Shown piece by piece: positions 1 to 5,437 of a stretch of DNA of 6,413 nucleotides; position 1 is the stretch's first letter, and each line of letters opens with the position of its first letter. Origin of the DNA: Rhodospirillaceae bacterium (GTDB taxonomy: Bacteria; Pseudomonadota; Alphaproteobacteria; Rhodospirillales; 2-02-FULL-58-16). The translations under genes and the position numbers were made by a program. The DNA lies in assembly GCA_030623425.1 (NCBI GenBank), contig JAUXMA010000097.1:1-6413 (forward strand), read 5' to 3'. The notes under the pieces are model-generated. The model was not told where the DNA came from. It did not search any database and saw only the letters and a list, made by a program, of their open reading frames with translations.

Positions 1-1
1 C

Positions 2-25
2 TTTGGCCCATGCCAAATGGTTGGC
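2..25. repeat. Alternating short inverted repeats at the left edge
   Basis: TTTGGC (2-7) and GCCAAA (12-17) form a perfect 6-bp inverted repeat with a 4-base loop. The same middle arm, GCCAA (12-16), also pairs with TTGGC (21-25) across a 4-base loop. Only one of the two hairpins could form at a time. The repeat lies at the window edge with no gene attached, so no function can be assigned. It could be part of a downstream regulatory region or chance. Confidence 0.35.
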
Positions 26-90
26 AATGCGACGCGCTCCTAGCCGGAAGCCTCGCAACGCCGTCGTAGGGGTGCAATTTAGATGATACA

Positions 91-104
91 GGCCACTAGT
101 GGCC
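91..104. repeat. 14-bp perfect palindrome GGCCACTAGTGGCC, one copy of a short repeat flanking dapB
   Basis: This is a perfect palindrome centred on ACTAGT, 37 bp beyond the dapB stop codon. Its left half with two preceding bases, CAGGCCACTAGT (89-100), recurs exactly at 1032-1043, upstream of dapB. The palindrome is complete only at this copy. It could be a protein-binding site or a dispersed-repeat remnant; nothing nearby decides between these. Confidence 0.5.
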
Positions 105-109
105 AGGAA

Positions 110-133
110 CCCAAAAAAGCGGCGCTTTACGGG
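110..133 (-). terminator. Possible weak rho-independent terminator after dapB
   Basis: Read on the minus strand, AAAGC, loop GCC and GCTTT form a 5-bp stem that runs into a further TTT. Outer CCC and GGG could extend the stem across small internal loops. It begins 7 bases after the dapB stop, the expected place for a terminator. The stem is short and poor in GC, so termination would be weak if it occurs at all. Confidence 0.3.
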
Positions 134-140
134 AAATTCG

Positions 141-938
141 TCAAAAACCGAGAACGTCGCCAAGGGTATAATACCCCGGCGGCTTGCCTTGGCTCCACAA
201 GGCCGCCCTGACCGCCCCGCGGGCGAAGATGGTCCGGGACGAAGCCTTGTGAGTGAGTTCTATGCGTTCACCATCAGCGGCGAAAATGACCGAATGTTCG
301 CCGACCACGTCGCCGCCCCTGAGGGTCGCGAAACCGATGTCGCCCGCCTTCCGCGCCCCGGTATGGCCGTCGCGGACCCGTTGCGACACCTTGTCCAGAT
401 CGGCTCCGCGGCCGGCCGCCGCTTCGGCCCCCAAAGCCAGCGCCGTGCCCGACGGGGCGTCGACTTTGTGGCGATGGTGCATCTCGACGATTTCGATATC
501 GTAATCCCGCCCCAGGATGCCGGCCACTTGCCGGGTCAGGCCTAAAAGCAGATTGATCCCGACGCTCATGTTGGCGGCCTGGATGACGACGCATTTGGCG
601 GCGGCCCGTTTGAGCGCTTGTTGGTGATCGGCGGCTAGTCCCGTGGTCCCGGCAACCAGGGCCGTGCCATGGCCGCCGGCAAGGGCGGCATGGGCAGCCG
701 TGGCGGCGGGAGCCGTGAAGTCGATGACGGCGTCGGATATCCGGAAAAGGGCGGCGGCGTCGTCGCCGATGGTCAGTCCCGCCGGCGCCGCCCCGACCAG
801 CGCCGTCACATCCCCACCGATGGCGGCGCTTCCCGGTTGCTCGGTGCCGCCGGCAAGCTCGCAGCCCGGCGTCGCCAGGACTTCGCCGACCACCATCCTG
901 CCCATGCGGCCGGCGCAACCGACAATGCCGATTTTCAT
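141..938 (-). CDS. dapB: 4-hydroxy-tetrahydrodipicolinate reductase DapB
   Basis: DapB is the cytoplasmic NAD(P)H-dependent reductase that makes tetrahydrodipicolinate in the diaminopimelate/lysine pathway, feeding lysine and peptidoglycan synthesis. The 265-residue length is normal for the family. The N-terminal Rossmann nucleotide-binding loop is GCAGRMG (residues 7-13). AGTTG is at 96-100 and the NMSVGINLL segment at 123-131. The family signature EMHHRHKVDAPSGTA spans 152-166. By comparison with E. coli DapB, His154 and Lys158 are the catalytic His/Lys pair. The C-terminal GDIGFATLRGGDVVGEH block (199-215) is also typical. The ATG at 938 has a GAGGGG ribosome-binding site 7 bases upstream. 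The gene follows dnaJ after 176 bp, a neighbourhood common in alphaproteobacteria. No convincing promoter of its own is visible, so it may be read through from dnaJ. Function is certain at family level. Confidence 0.97.
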   Translation of the reverse strand: MKIGIVGCAGRMGRMVVGEVLATPGCELAGGTEQPGSAAIGGDVTALVGAAPAGLTIGDDAAALFRISDAVIDFTAPAATAAHAALAGGHGTALVAGTTGLAADHQQALKRAAAKCVVIQAANMSVGINLLLGLTRQVAGILGRDYDIEIVEMHHRHKVDAPSGTALALGAEAAAGRGADLDKVSQRVRDGHTGARKAGDIGFATLRGGDVVGEHSVIFAADGERIELTHKASSRTIFARGAVRAALWSQGKPPGYYTLGDVLGF

Positions 939-1031
939 GGGCTTTCCCCTCGTGCCTTGACGCCAATGCTTGGCTGTTTCGAGGCAGTGGATAAATCGGC
1001 CCGGGGGCGTAAAACCGTCGCCCGTTCGAGC

Positions 1032-1043
1032 CAGGCCACTAGT
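1032..1043. repeat. Second copy of CAGGCCACTAGT, upstream of dapB
   Basis: This 12-bp string is identical to 89-100, so the two copies bracket dapB in the same orientation. Here the palindrome is broken: ACTAGT is followed by ACCGACC instead of GGCC. It lies inside the 176-bp dnaJ-dapB gap, about 94 bp before the dapB start. A chance match of 12 bases within this window is possible but uncommon. Confidence 0.45.
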
Positions 1044-1075
1044 ACCGACCAGCGCATATCCTTAGTTGATAAGAA

Positions 1076-1093
1076 CCGGCACCGGCCCGCTCC
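1076..1093. repeat. 18-bp repeat copy just after dnaJ
   Basis: CCGGCACCGGCCCGCTCC here is identical to 4535-4552. Both copies sit just downstream of a stop codon: 21 bases after dnaJ here, 4 bases after grpE there. On the minus strand both are followed within a few bases by CTTA. The string is self-complementary in part (CCGG-CA-CCGG), so it can form a small hairpin, but there is no T-run for a standard terminator. It may be a dispersed intergenic repeat family or an mRNA 3'-end element. Confidence 0.5.
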
Positions 1094-1114
1094 CCGCAAT
1101 CGTCGATTCGCGTA

Positions 1115-2275
1115 TTATTCCTTCAGGTCTTCCCAGATATCCTTGACCTTGGAGAAAAAGCCGTGTGATTCCGGGCTTTGCCGTTCCTCGCTGATTTCGT
1201 TCTCGAACTGGCGCAGCAGTTCCGCTTGTTTTTTGCTGAGATTGACCGGCGTTTCCACCGTCACCTGCACGAACATATCGCCTCGGGCTTGGGAGCGCAG
1301 CACCGCCATGGCTCTTCCCTTGAGACGGAACTGCTGGCCCGTCTGGGTTCCCGCCGGGATGGTGATCCGCGCCCGGCTGTCATCGATGGTGGGAATCTCG
1401 ATGGTGCCGCCCAGCGTCGCCACGGTCATCGGAATCGGCACCCGGCAGTGGATGTCGGCTCCATCCCGCCTGAACAATCTGTGCGGCAAGACGGAAAGGA
1501 AAATATAGAGATCGCCGGCCGGCGCCCCGCGCAATCCCGCCTCGCCCTCGCCGCCGAGACGGATGCGGGTGCCGTCCTCGACACCGGCGGGGATGTTGAC
1601 CGAGAGCGTTTTTTCCTTGCGCACCCGTCCCGACCCGCCGCAGGTTTTGCAAGGCGCCTTGATGACCTGGCCCTGGCCCTGACAAGTGGTACAGACCCGC
1701 TCGACAGTGAAAAAACCCGATTGCGTTCGGACCCTGCCGTGGCCGCGGCAGGTTGGACAGGTCGACAGGGCGGCGCCACCGGCCGAACCGGTTCCTTGGC
1801 AAGCACCGCAAGGAACCGAGGTGGGAATGCGGATTTCCACCGTTTTGCCGTGAAACGCGTCATCGAGGGTGGTCTTGAGGTTATAGCGAAGATCGCCGCC
1901 CCGGCCGGCGCCACCAGCGCGGCCGCGCTCGCCGCCCTGCATGAAGTCGCCAAACATTTCGTCGAAGATGTCGGCGAAACCCGAGGCGACGCCGGCGCCG
2001 CCAAAACCGCCGGCGCCGTCGCCGAATCCACCCTGCCCGAATCCACCCTGCCCGAAGGCGGCATGGCCGAAGCGATCGAAAGCGGCGCGTTTCTGGTCGT
2101 CTTTCAGGACCTCGTACGCCCCGGCGATTTCCTTGAACCTTTTTTCGGCACCCTTGTTACCGGGATTGCGGTCCGGATGATACTTCATGGCCAGTTTGCG
2201 GTAAGCTTTCTTGATTTGGTCCGTGCTGGCATCACGATCAACGCCCAGAATCGTGTAAAAGTCTTCTTTGGCCAT
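1115..2275 (-). CDS. dnaJ: Chaperone protein DnaJ (class I Hsp40)
   Basis: DnaJ is the J-domain co-chaperone that delivers unfolded clients to DnaK and stimulates its ATPase. All class I parts are present (386 residues from the ATG at 2275). The J domain (about 1-70) carries the essential HPD motif in [10 protein letters not shown] Gly/Phe-rich linker follows (about 70-115). Four CxxCxGxG zinc motifs ([32 protein letters not shown]) lie at about 156-216, followed by the substrate-binding beta domains and C-terminal dimerisation region. A TTG one codon earlier (2278) is an alternative start. I prefer the ATG because [12 protein letters not shown] matches the usual DnaJ N-terminus and AAGGG (2285-2289) lies 9 bases upstream. 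It follows dnaK by 72 bp with no clear terminator between them, so the two are probably one transcript. The family call is certain; the start is nearly so. Confidence 0.98.
   Translation of the reverse strand: MAKEDFYTILGVDRDASTDQIKKAYRKLAMKYHPDRNPGNKGAEKRFKEIAGAYEVLKDDQKRAAFDRFGHAAFGQGGFGQGGFGDGAGGFGGAGVASGFADIFDEMFGDFMQGGERGRAGGAGRGGDLRYNLKTTLDDAFHGKTVEIRIPTSVPCGACQGTGSAGGAALSTCPTCRGHGRVRTQSGFFTVERVCTTCQGQGQVIKAPCKTCGGSGRVRKEKTLSVNIPAGVEDGTRIRLGGEGEAGLRGAPAGDLYIFLSVLPHRLFRRDGADIHCRVPIPMTVATLGGTIEIPTIDDSRARITIPAGTQTGQQFRLKGRAMAVLRSQARGDMFVQVTVETPVNLSKKQAELLRQFENEISEERQSPESHGFFSKVKDIWEDLKE
2025..2054. repeat. 15-bp in-frame tandem duplication in the dnaJ Gly/Phe linker
   Basis: AATCCACCCTGCCCG occurs twice back to back (2025-2039 and 2040-2054). 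On the minus strand it encodes two consecutive GQGGF-type pentapeptides in the flexible linker of DnaJ. Such linkers vary in length between species, so this is probably a tolerated replication-slippage duplication. Confidence 0.8.
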
Positions 2276-2347
2276 CAATTGCCGCCCTTCAAAGCAAACC
2301 CCGTCAGTCCGCCGTCATTTCATCTCCGTTACGCTGGCGACGGACGA

Positions 2348-4321
2348 TCAATCGTCTTTTTTATTCTTTTTATCCTTTTTATTCTTTTTATCCTTTTTAT
2401 CCTTGTCGGGATTCACTTCCTCGAAATCGGCGTCGACAACATTGGGATCGGCGGAAGCGGCGCCATCGCTTTCGTTCATCGCCGGTTCCTGGGAAGAAGC
2501 TTCGGCGCCTTGCTCTTGGCTGGCCTTGTACATGGCCTCGCCCAATTTCATCGCCGCCTGGTTCAAGGTCTCGATCTTGCTCTTGATGGCGTTGATATCG
2601 TCGCTTTCCAAGGCTTCGCGTAAATTCTTGAGGGCGTTTTCAATCGTCTTTTTATCTTCCTCGGCGATCTTGTCGCCGAATTCCCGCAAGTTTTTCTCGC
2701 TCGCGTGGATCAGGGTATCCGCCTGGTTGCGGGCATCGACCAACTGCCGGCGCTTTTTGTCTTCCTCGGAATGTTGCTCGGCTTCCTTGATCATGCGCTC
2801 GATATCTCCCTCGGCCAGTCCCCCCGAAGCCTGGATACGGATCTGCTGTTCCTTGCCGGTGGCCTTGTCCTTGGCCGAAACGTTGACAATGCCATTGGCA
2901 TCGATGTCGAAGGTGACCTCGATCTGCGGCACGCCGCGCATCGACGGCGGGATGCCGATCAGATCGAACTGCCCCAAAAGTTTGTTGTCGGAGGCCATTT
3001 CCCGCTCGCCCTGGAAAACGCGGATGGTGACCGCCGTCTGGCTGTCCTCGGCAGTGGAGAATACCTGGCTTTTGCGCGTCGGAATGGTGGTGTTTCGGTC
3101 GATCAGGCGGGTGAAGACGCCGCCCAGGGTCTCGATGCCCAAACTGAGCGGGGTGACGTCGAGAAGCAAGACGTCCTTGACGTCGCCGGTGAGGACACCG
3201 CCCTGAATGGCGGCGCCGACAGCCACCACTTCGTCGGGGTTGACGCCTTTGTGGGGCTCGCGGCCGAAAAATTCCTTGACCGTTTCGTGGACCTTGGGCA
3301 TGCGGGTCATGCCGCCGACAAGGATGATTTCGTCGATCTCGCCGGCCGAAAGCCCGGCATCCTTGAGCGCCTTTTTGCAGGGTTCGACGGTTTTTTGGAT
3401 CAGATCCTCGACCAAGGCTTCCAGCTTGGCGCGGGTCAGCTTGATGTTGAGGTGTTTGGGGCCGCTCTGATCGGCGGTGATGAACGGCAGGTTGATTTCC
3501 GTCTGGGCGGTGCTGGAAAGTTCGATCTTGGCCTTTTCCGCTTCTTCCCTCAGGCGCTGCAAGGCCAGCTTGTCCTTGCGCAGGTCGATACCGTTATCTT
3601 TTTTGAACTCGTCGGCGAGATAATCGACGATGCGTTTATCGAAGTCCTCTCCGCCCAGGAAGGTGTCGCCGTTGGTCGACTTGACCTCGAAGACGCCGTC
3701 GCCGATCTCGAGGACGGAAACGTCGAATGTCCCGCCGCCCAGGTCGTAGACGGCGATGGTGCCGGTTTCCTTTTTCTCGAGGCCATAAGCCAGCGCCGCC
3801 GCCGTCGGCTCGTTGATGATGCGTAAAACATCGAGCCCGGCGATCTTGCCGGCGTCCTTGGTCGCCTGGCGCTGGGAATCGTTGAAGTACGCGGGCACCG
3901 TGATCACCGCCCTGGCAACCTCTTCGCCGAGATAGCTTTCGGCGGTTTCCTTCATTTTCTGCAAGATGAAGGCGCTGATCTGGCTGGGGCTGTATTTCTT
4001 GCCGTCGATCTCGACCCAGGCGTCGCCGTTGTCGCCCTCGATGATTTTGTAAGAAACCAGCTCCTTGTCCTTTTCGGCCATGGGATCGTCGTGGCGGCGC
4101 CCGATCAGACGCTTGATGGCGTACAATGTGTTTTCTGGATTGGTGACGGCCTGACGTTTGGCCGGCTGGCCGACGAGGCGCTCGCCGGAATCGGTCATCG
4201 CCACCATGGAAGGCGTGGTGCGCGAACCCTCGGCGTTTTCGATGACCTTGGCGTCCTTGCCCTCCATCAAGGCGATGCAGGAGTTGGTGGTCCCCAGGTC
4301 GATCCCGATTACCTTGCTCAT
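2348..4321 (-). CDS. dnaK: Molecular chaperone DnaK (Hsp70)
   Basis: DnaK is the cytoplasmic ATP-driven chaperone that cycles on unfolded proteins with DnaJ and GrpE. Its 657 residues are slightly more than the usual ~640. The ATPase domain shows the Hsp70 signatures GIDLGTTNS (6-14), [12 protein letters not shown] (191-202) and [12 protein letters not shown] (333-344). Lys70 and Thr198 match the conserved catalytic and phosphorylation positions of E. coli DnaK. The interdomain linker VLLLDVTP is at 384-391. The substrate-binding domain and helical lid follow, then the conserved VVDADFEEV at 628-636. After it comes an unusual 21-residue tail with 11 lysines (637-657), built from a KKDKKN repeat. 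The ATG at 4321 has a GGAAGG-type ribosome-binding site just upstream. A 234-bp gap separates it from grpE, so it may have its own promoter. The identity is certain; the tail is the only oddity. Confidence 0.99.
   Translation of the reverse strand: MSKVIGIDLGTTNSCIALMEGKDAKVIENAEGSRTTPSMVAMTDSGERLVGQPAKRQAVTNPENTLYAIKRLIGRRHDDPMAEKDKELVSYKIIEGDNGDAWVEIDGKKYSPSQISAFILQKMKETAESYLGEEVARAVITVPAYFNDSQRQATKDAGKIAGLDVLRIINEPTAAALAYGLEKKETGTIAVYDLGGGTFDVSVLEIGDGVFEVKSTNGDTFLGGEDFDKRIVDYLADEFKKDNGIDLRKDKLALQRLREEAEKAKIELSSTAQTEINLPFITADQSGPKHLNIKLTRAKLEALVEDLIQKTVEPCKKALKDAGLSAGEIDEIILVGGMTRMPKVHETVKEFFGREPHKGVNPDEVVAVGAAIQGGVLTGDVKDVLLLDVTPLSLGIETLGGVFTRLIDRNTTIPTRKSQVFSTAEDSQTAVTIRVFQGEREMASDNKLLGQFDLIGIPPSMRGVPQIEVTFDIDANGIVNVSAKDKATGKEQQIRIQASGGLAEGDIERMIKEAEQHSEEDKKRRQLVDARNQADTLIHASEKNLREFGDKIAEEDKKTIENALKNLREALESDDINAIKSKIETLNQAAMKLGEAMYKASQEQGAEASSQEPAMNESDGAASADPNVVDADFEEVNPDKDKKDKKNKKDKKNKKDD
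2363..2398. repeat. 18-bp tandem repeat encoding the DnaK Lys-rich tail
   Basis: ATTCTTTTTATCCTTTTT is present in two perfect, adjacent copies (2363-2380 and 2381-2398), and a partial unit continues to about 2404. Read on the minus strand it is A-rich and encodes KKDKKN-type hexapeptides at the end of DnaK. It is strikingly AT-rich and purine/pyrimidine-biased against the GC-rich surroundings. Copy number probably changes by slippage in multiples of six codons, keeping the frame. Confidence 0.9.
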
Positions 4322-4370
4322 GTTCCTTCCTTCCTCTTGCGGCGAAACCCGGCGGCCCGGAAAGGCGCCG

Positions 4371-4397
4371 TTATCGGTTTTCTCGGCTCAATTCAAC
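4371..4397 (-). promoter_or_regulatory. Candidate dnaK promoter, heat-shock-sigma-like
   Basis: On the minus strand GTTGAAT (4397-4391) is followed after 12 bases by ACCGATAA (4378-4371). This partly resembles the RpoH pattern CTTGAAA ... CCCCATNT (5 of 7 in the first element, about 4 informative matches in the second, spacing slightly short). Transcription from here would give a leader of roughly 40 bases, which is reasonable. The match is weak, and a vegetative-type promoter near the TATATAAC at about 4449-4456 is an alternative. Confidence 0.25.
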
Positions 4398-4430
4398 TGA
4401 ATCGTGCGCAAGCATCCATTTTGCTTTATT

Positions 4431-4452
4431 CCGGCGTTATACCGGCGTTATA
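4431..4452. repeat. 11-bp perfect tandem repeat upstream of dnaK
   Basis: CCGGCGTTATA occurs twice in direct succession (4431-4441 and 4442-4452), about 110-130 bp before the dnaK start. The repeat length is close to one helical turn, so the two copies would present the same face to a binding protein. It also overlaps the most promoter-like AT-rich stretch of the gap. It may be an operator or a simple slippage product. Confidence 0.75.
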
Positions 4453-4479
4453 TATGTCGCTCCGCCGAGGCGCGCAACC

Positions 4480-4503
4480 ATCGCCGGCGCGTTTCCCGGC
4501 GAT
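4480..4503 (-). promoter_or_regulatory. GC-rich hairpin between grpE and dnaK
   Basis: ATCGCCGG (4480-4487) and CCGGCGAT (4496-4503) are perfect inverted repeats with an 8-base loop. The RNA hairpin should be stable. On the minus strand it is followed by GGTTGCGCGCC, not a T-run, so it is not a standard terminator. If grpE and dnaK share a transcript, it could protect a processed 3' end or mark a cleavage site. Confidence 0.5.
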
Positions 4504-4534
4504 CCGCGGGGGTGTTTAGACATTTTAAGATTGG

Positions 4535-4552
4535 CCGGCACCGGCCCGCTCC
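4535..4552. repeat. 18-bp repeat copy just after grpE
   Basis: This is identical to 1076-1093, downstream of dnaJ. Here it begins 4 bases after the grpE stop. It overlaps a longer inverted repeat, GGCCGG-CA-CCGGCC (4533-4546), that the dnaJ copy has only in part. No T-run follows on the minus strand. Confidence 0.5.
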
Positions 4553-4556
4553 ACCG

Positions 4557-5420
4557 TCAAAGCTCCTCGTCGATCTCGGAACCGGTGGCGGCGCTTTTTT
4601 TTTCGTAGGCGACGGCGGAATCCGTGACCGCCGCATCGGCCGGGGATTCGGGCGCCGTTTCCGCCTCTTCCGCCGGCGTTTCCTTGGGCCCCCCTTTCGA
4701 CACCCCCACCTTGGCCGGACGCAAAAGCCGGTCACGGAGAGTGTAGCCCGTCTGCATAACCATGATCACGGTGCCGGAGGGTTGATCCTTGTCCTCCAAT
4801 TCGAACAAGGCTTCGTGGAGGTTGTGATCGAACTTTTTGCCCAAGGCCTCGATCGGTTTGACACCGAACCTCTCAAGGGTGTTGAGCAGCTTGCGCTCGG
4901 TCATCTCGACGCCGACCCGCAGGGTTTCGAGATTGTCCATCCCCGCCGCGCCATTGGCGGCTTCGGCCTGTTTGTCGTCTTCCGTCTCTTCGCCGCCGTC
5001 ATCGTTGCCGGTGGCGCCTGGGACGCCGTCCGTTTCCGGCGCCTCGCCGTTGCCGCCGGTTTCGGCGTCGATGCTGTCCAAGGCGCGGCGCAGGTTATCG
5101 GCCACGGACAGCATGTCGCGGGCAAAATTGGCGATGACATACCTGGTGGTGTCGGCCACGTCGCGGCCGGCGCGGCGGCGAACGTTTTCGCTTTCCGCCA
5201 AGGCGCGCAACAGTTTGTCCTTGAGATCGGCTACTTCCGCCCCCAGCTTTTCGGCCTCGGCGGCTTGATCGGTCTCTTCGGCTTCGGCTTCGGCTTCGCT
5301 TTCCGCCGCCGCCGTTTCGGCTGCCTCGGTCTCCTCTTCGCCCGCCGTTGGCGGCGTTTCGTCGGCGGCTTTGGGAGACGTCTTTTGGGGAGTTGGTTTT
5401 TTTCCTGTCTTTTCGGCCAT
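4557..5420 (-). CDS. grpE: Nucleotide exchange factor GrpE, with extra acidic segments
   Basis: GrpE is the dimeric co-chaperone that releases ADP from DnaK. At 287 residues it is well above the usual ~200. The N-terminal ~58 residues are acidic and disordered-looking. The long dimer helix follows (about 55-117, with LRALAESENVRRRAGRDVADTTRYVIANFARDMLSVADNLRRAL), then a helix containing GVEMTERKLLNTLERFGV (170-187). The C-terminal beta domain has FDHNLHEALFELED (197-210) and the typical GYTLRDRLLRPAKVGVSKG (225-243). Between the helices, residues 118-160 form a Gly-rich acidic insertion with 13 Asp/Glu and one Lys. Relatives usually have only a short linker here. A second acidic tail runs from 245 to 287. 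The ATG at 5420 has a GGAAGG site 10 bases upstream, in the 17-bp gap after hrcA, so the two genes are surely co-transcribed. The identity is very secure; only the role of the added segments is unknown. Confidence 0.96.
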   Translation of the reverse strand: MAEKTGKKPTPQKTSPKAADETPPTAGEEETEAAETAAAESEAEAEAEETDQAAEAEKLGAEVADLKDKLLRALAESENVRRRAGRDVADTTRYVIANFARDMLSVADNLRRALDSIDAETGGNGEAPETDGVPGATGNDDGGEETEDDKQAEAANGAAGMDNLETLRVGVEMTERKLLNTLERFGVKPIEALGKKFDHNLHEALFELEDKDQPSGTVIMVMQTGYTLRDRLLRPAKVGVSKGGPKETPAEEAETAPESPADAAVTDSAVAYEKKSAATGSEIDEEL

Positions 5421-5437
5421 TTCGGTGTTGCCTTCCG

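Larger units (their letters stand above)
4322..4556 (-). other. grpE-dnaK intergenic region, probable dnaK leader
   Basis: This 235-bp stretch contains no credible gene. It holds, in transcription order, a short GGCCGG/CCGGCC inverted repeat just after grpE (4533-4546), an 8-bp-stem hairpin, AT-rich TATATA/TATAAC sequence, an 11-bp tandem repeat, candidate promoter elements, and the dnaK ribosome-binding site. I looked for the CIRCE operator (TTAGCACTC, nine bases, GAGTGCTAA) and found neither half. Its length suggests that dnaK expression is adjusted separately from hrcA-grpE by a promoter or by RNA processing. Confidence 0.6.

Noticed and set aside
99..545. A plus-strand open frame starting beside the palindrome left of dapB
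   Set aside because: Most of it is antisense to the highly conserved end of dapB, and the short non-overlapping part has no recognisable protein features.
2351..2362. A run of six A before G near the end of dnaK as a programmed -1 frameshift site
   Set aside because: The A AAA AAG heptamer is in the wrong phase relative to the dnaK codons, and there is no clear downstream structure before the stop codon.
1178..2623. A 481-codon open frame on the plus strand opposite dnaJ and the end of dnaK
   Set aside because: It runs across two certain minus-strand genes and their gap, has low-complexity Ile/Leu/Phe repeats that mirror the DnaK tail repeat, and shows no family features.
2705..3826. A 373-codon open frame on the plus strand, antisense to dnaK
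   Set aside because: Long antisense frames opposite dnaK are a well-known by-product of its codon bias. The translation has no recognisable domain, while the minus strand encodes textbook DnaK.
4533..4546. GGCCGG/CCGGCC inverted repeat after grpE as a rho-independent terminator
   Set aside because: The spacer is only two bases and there is no T-run following it on the transcribed strand.
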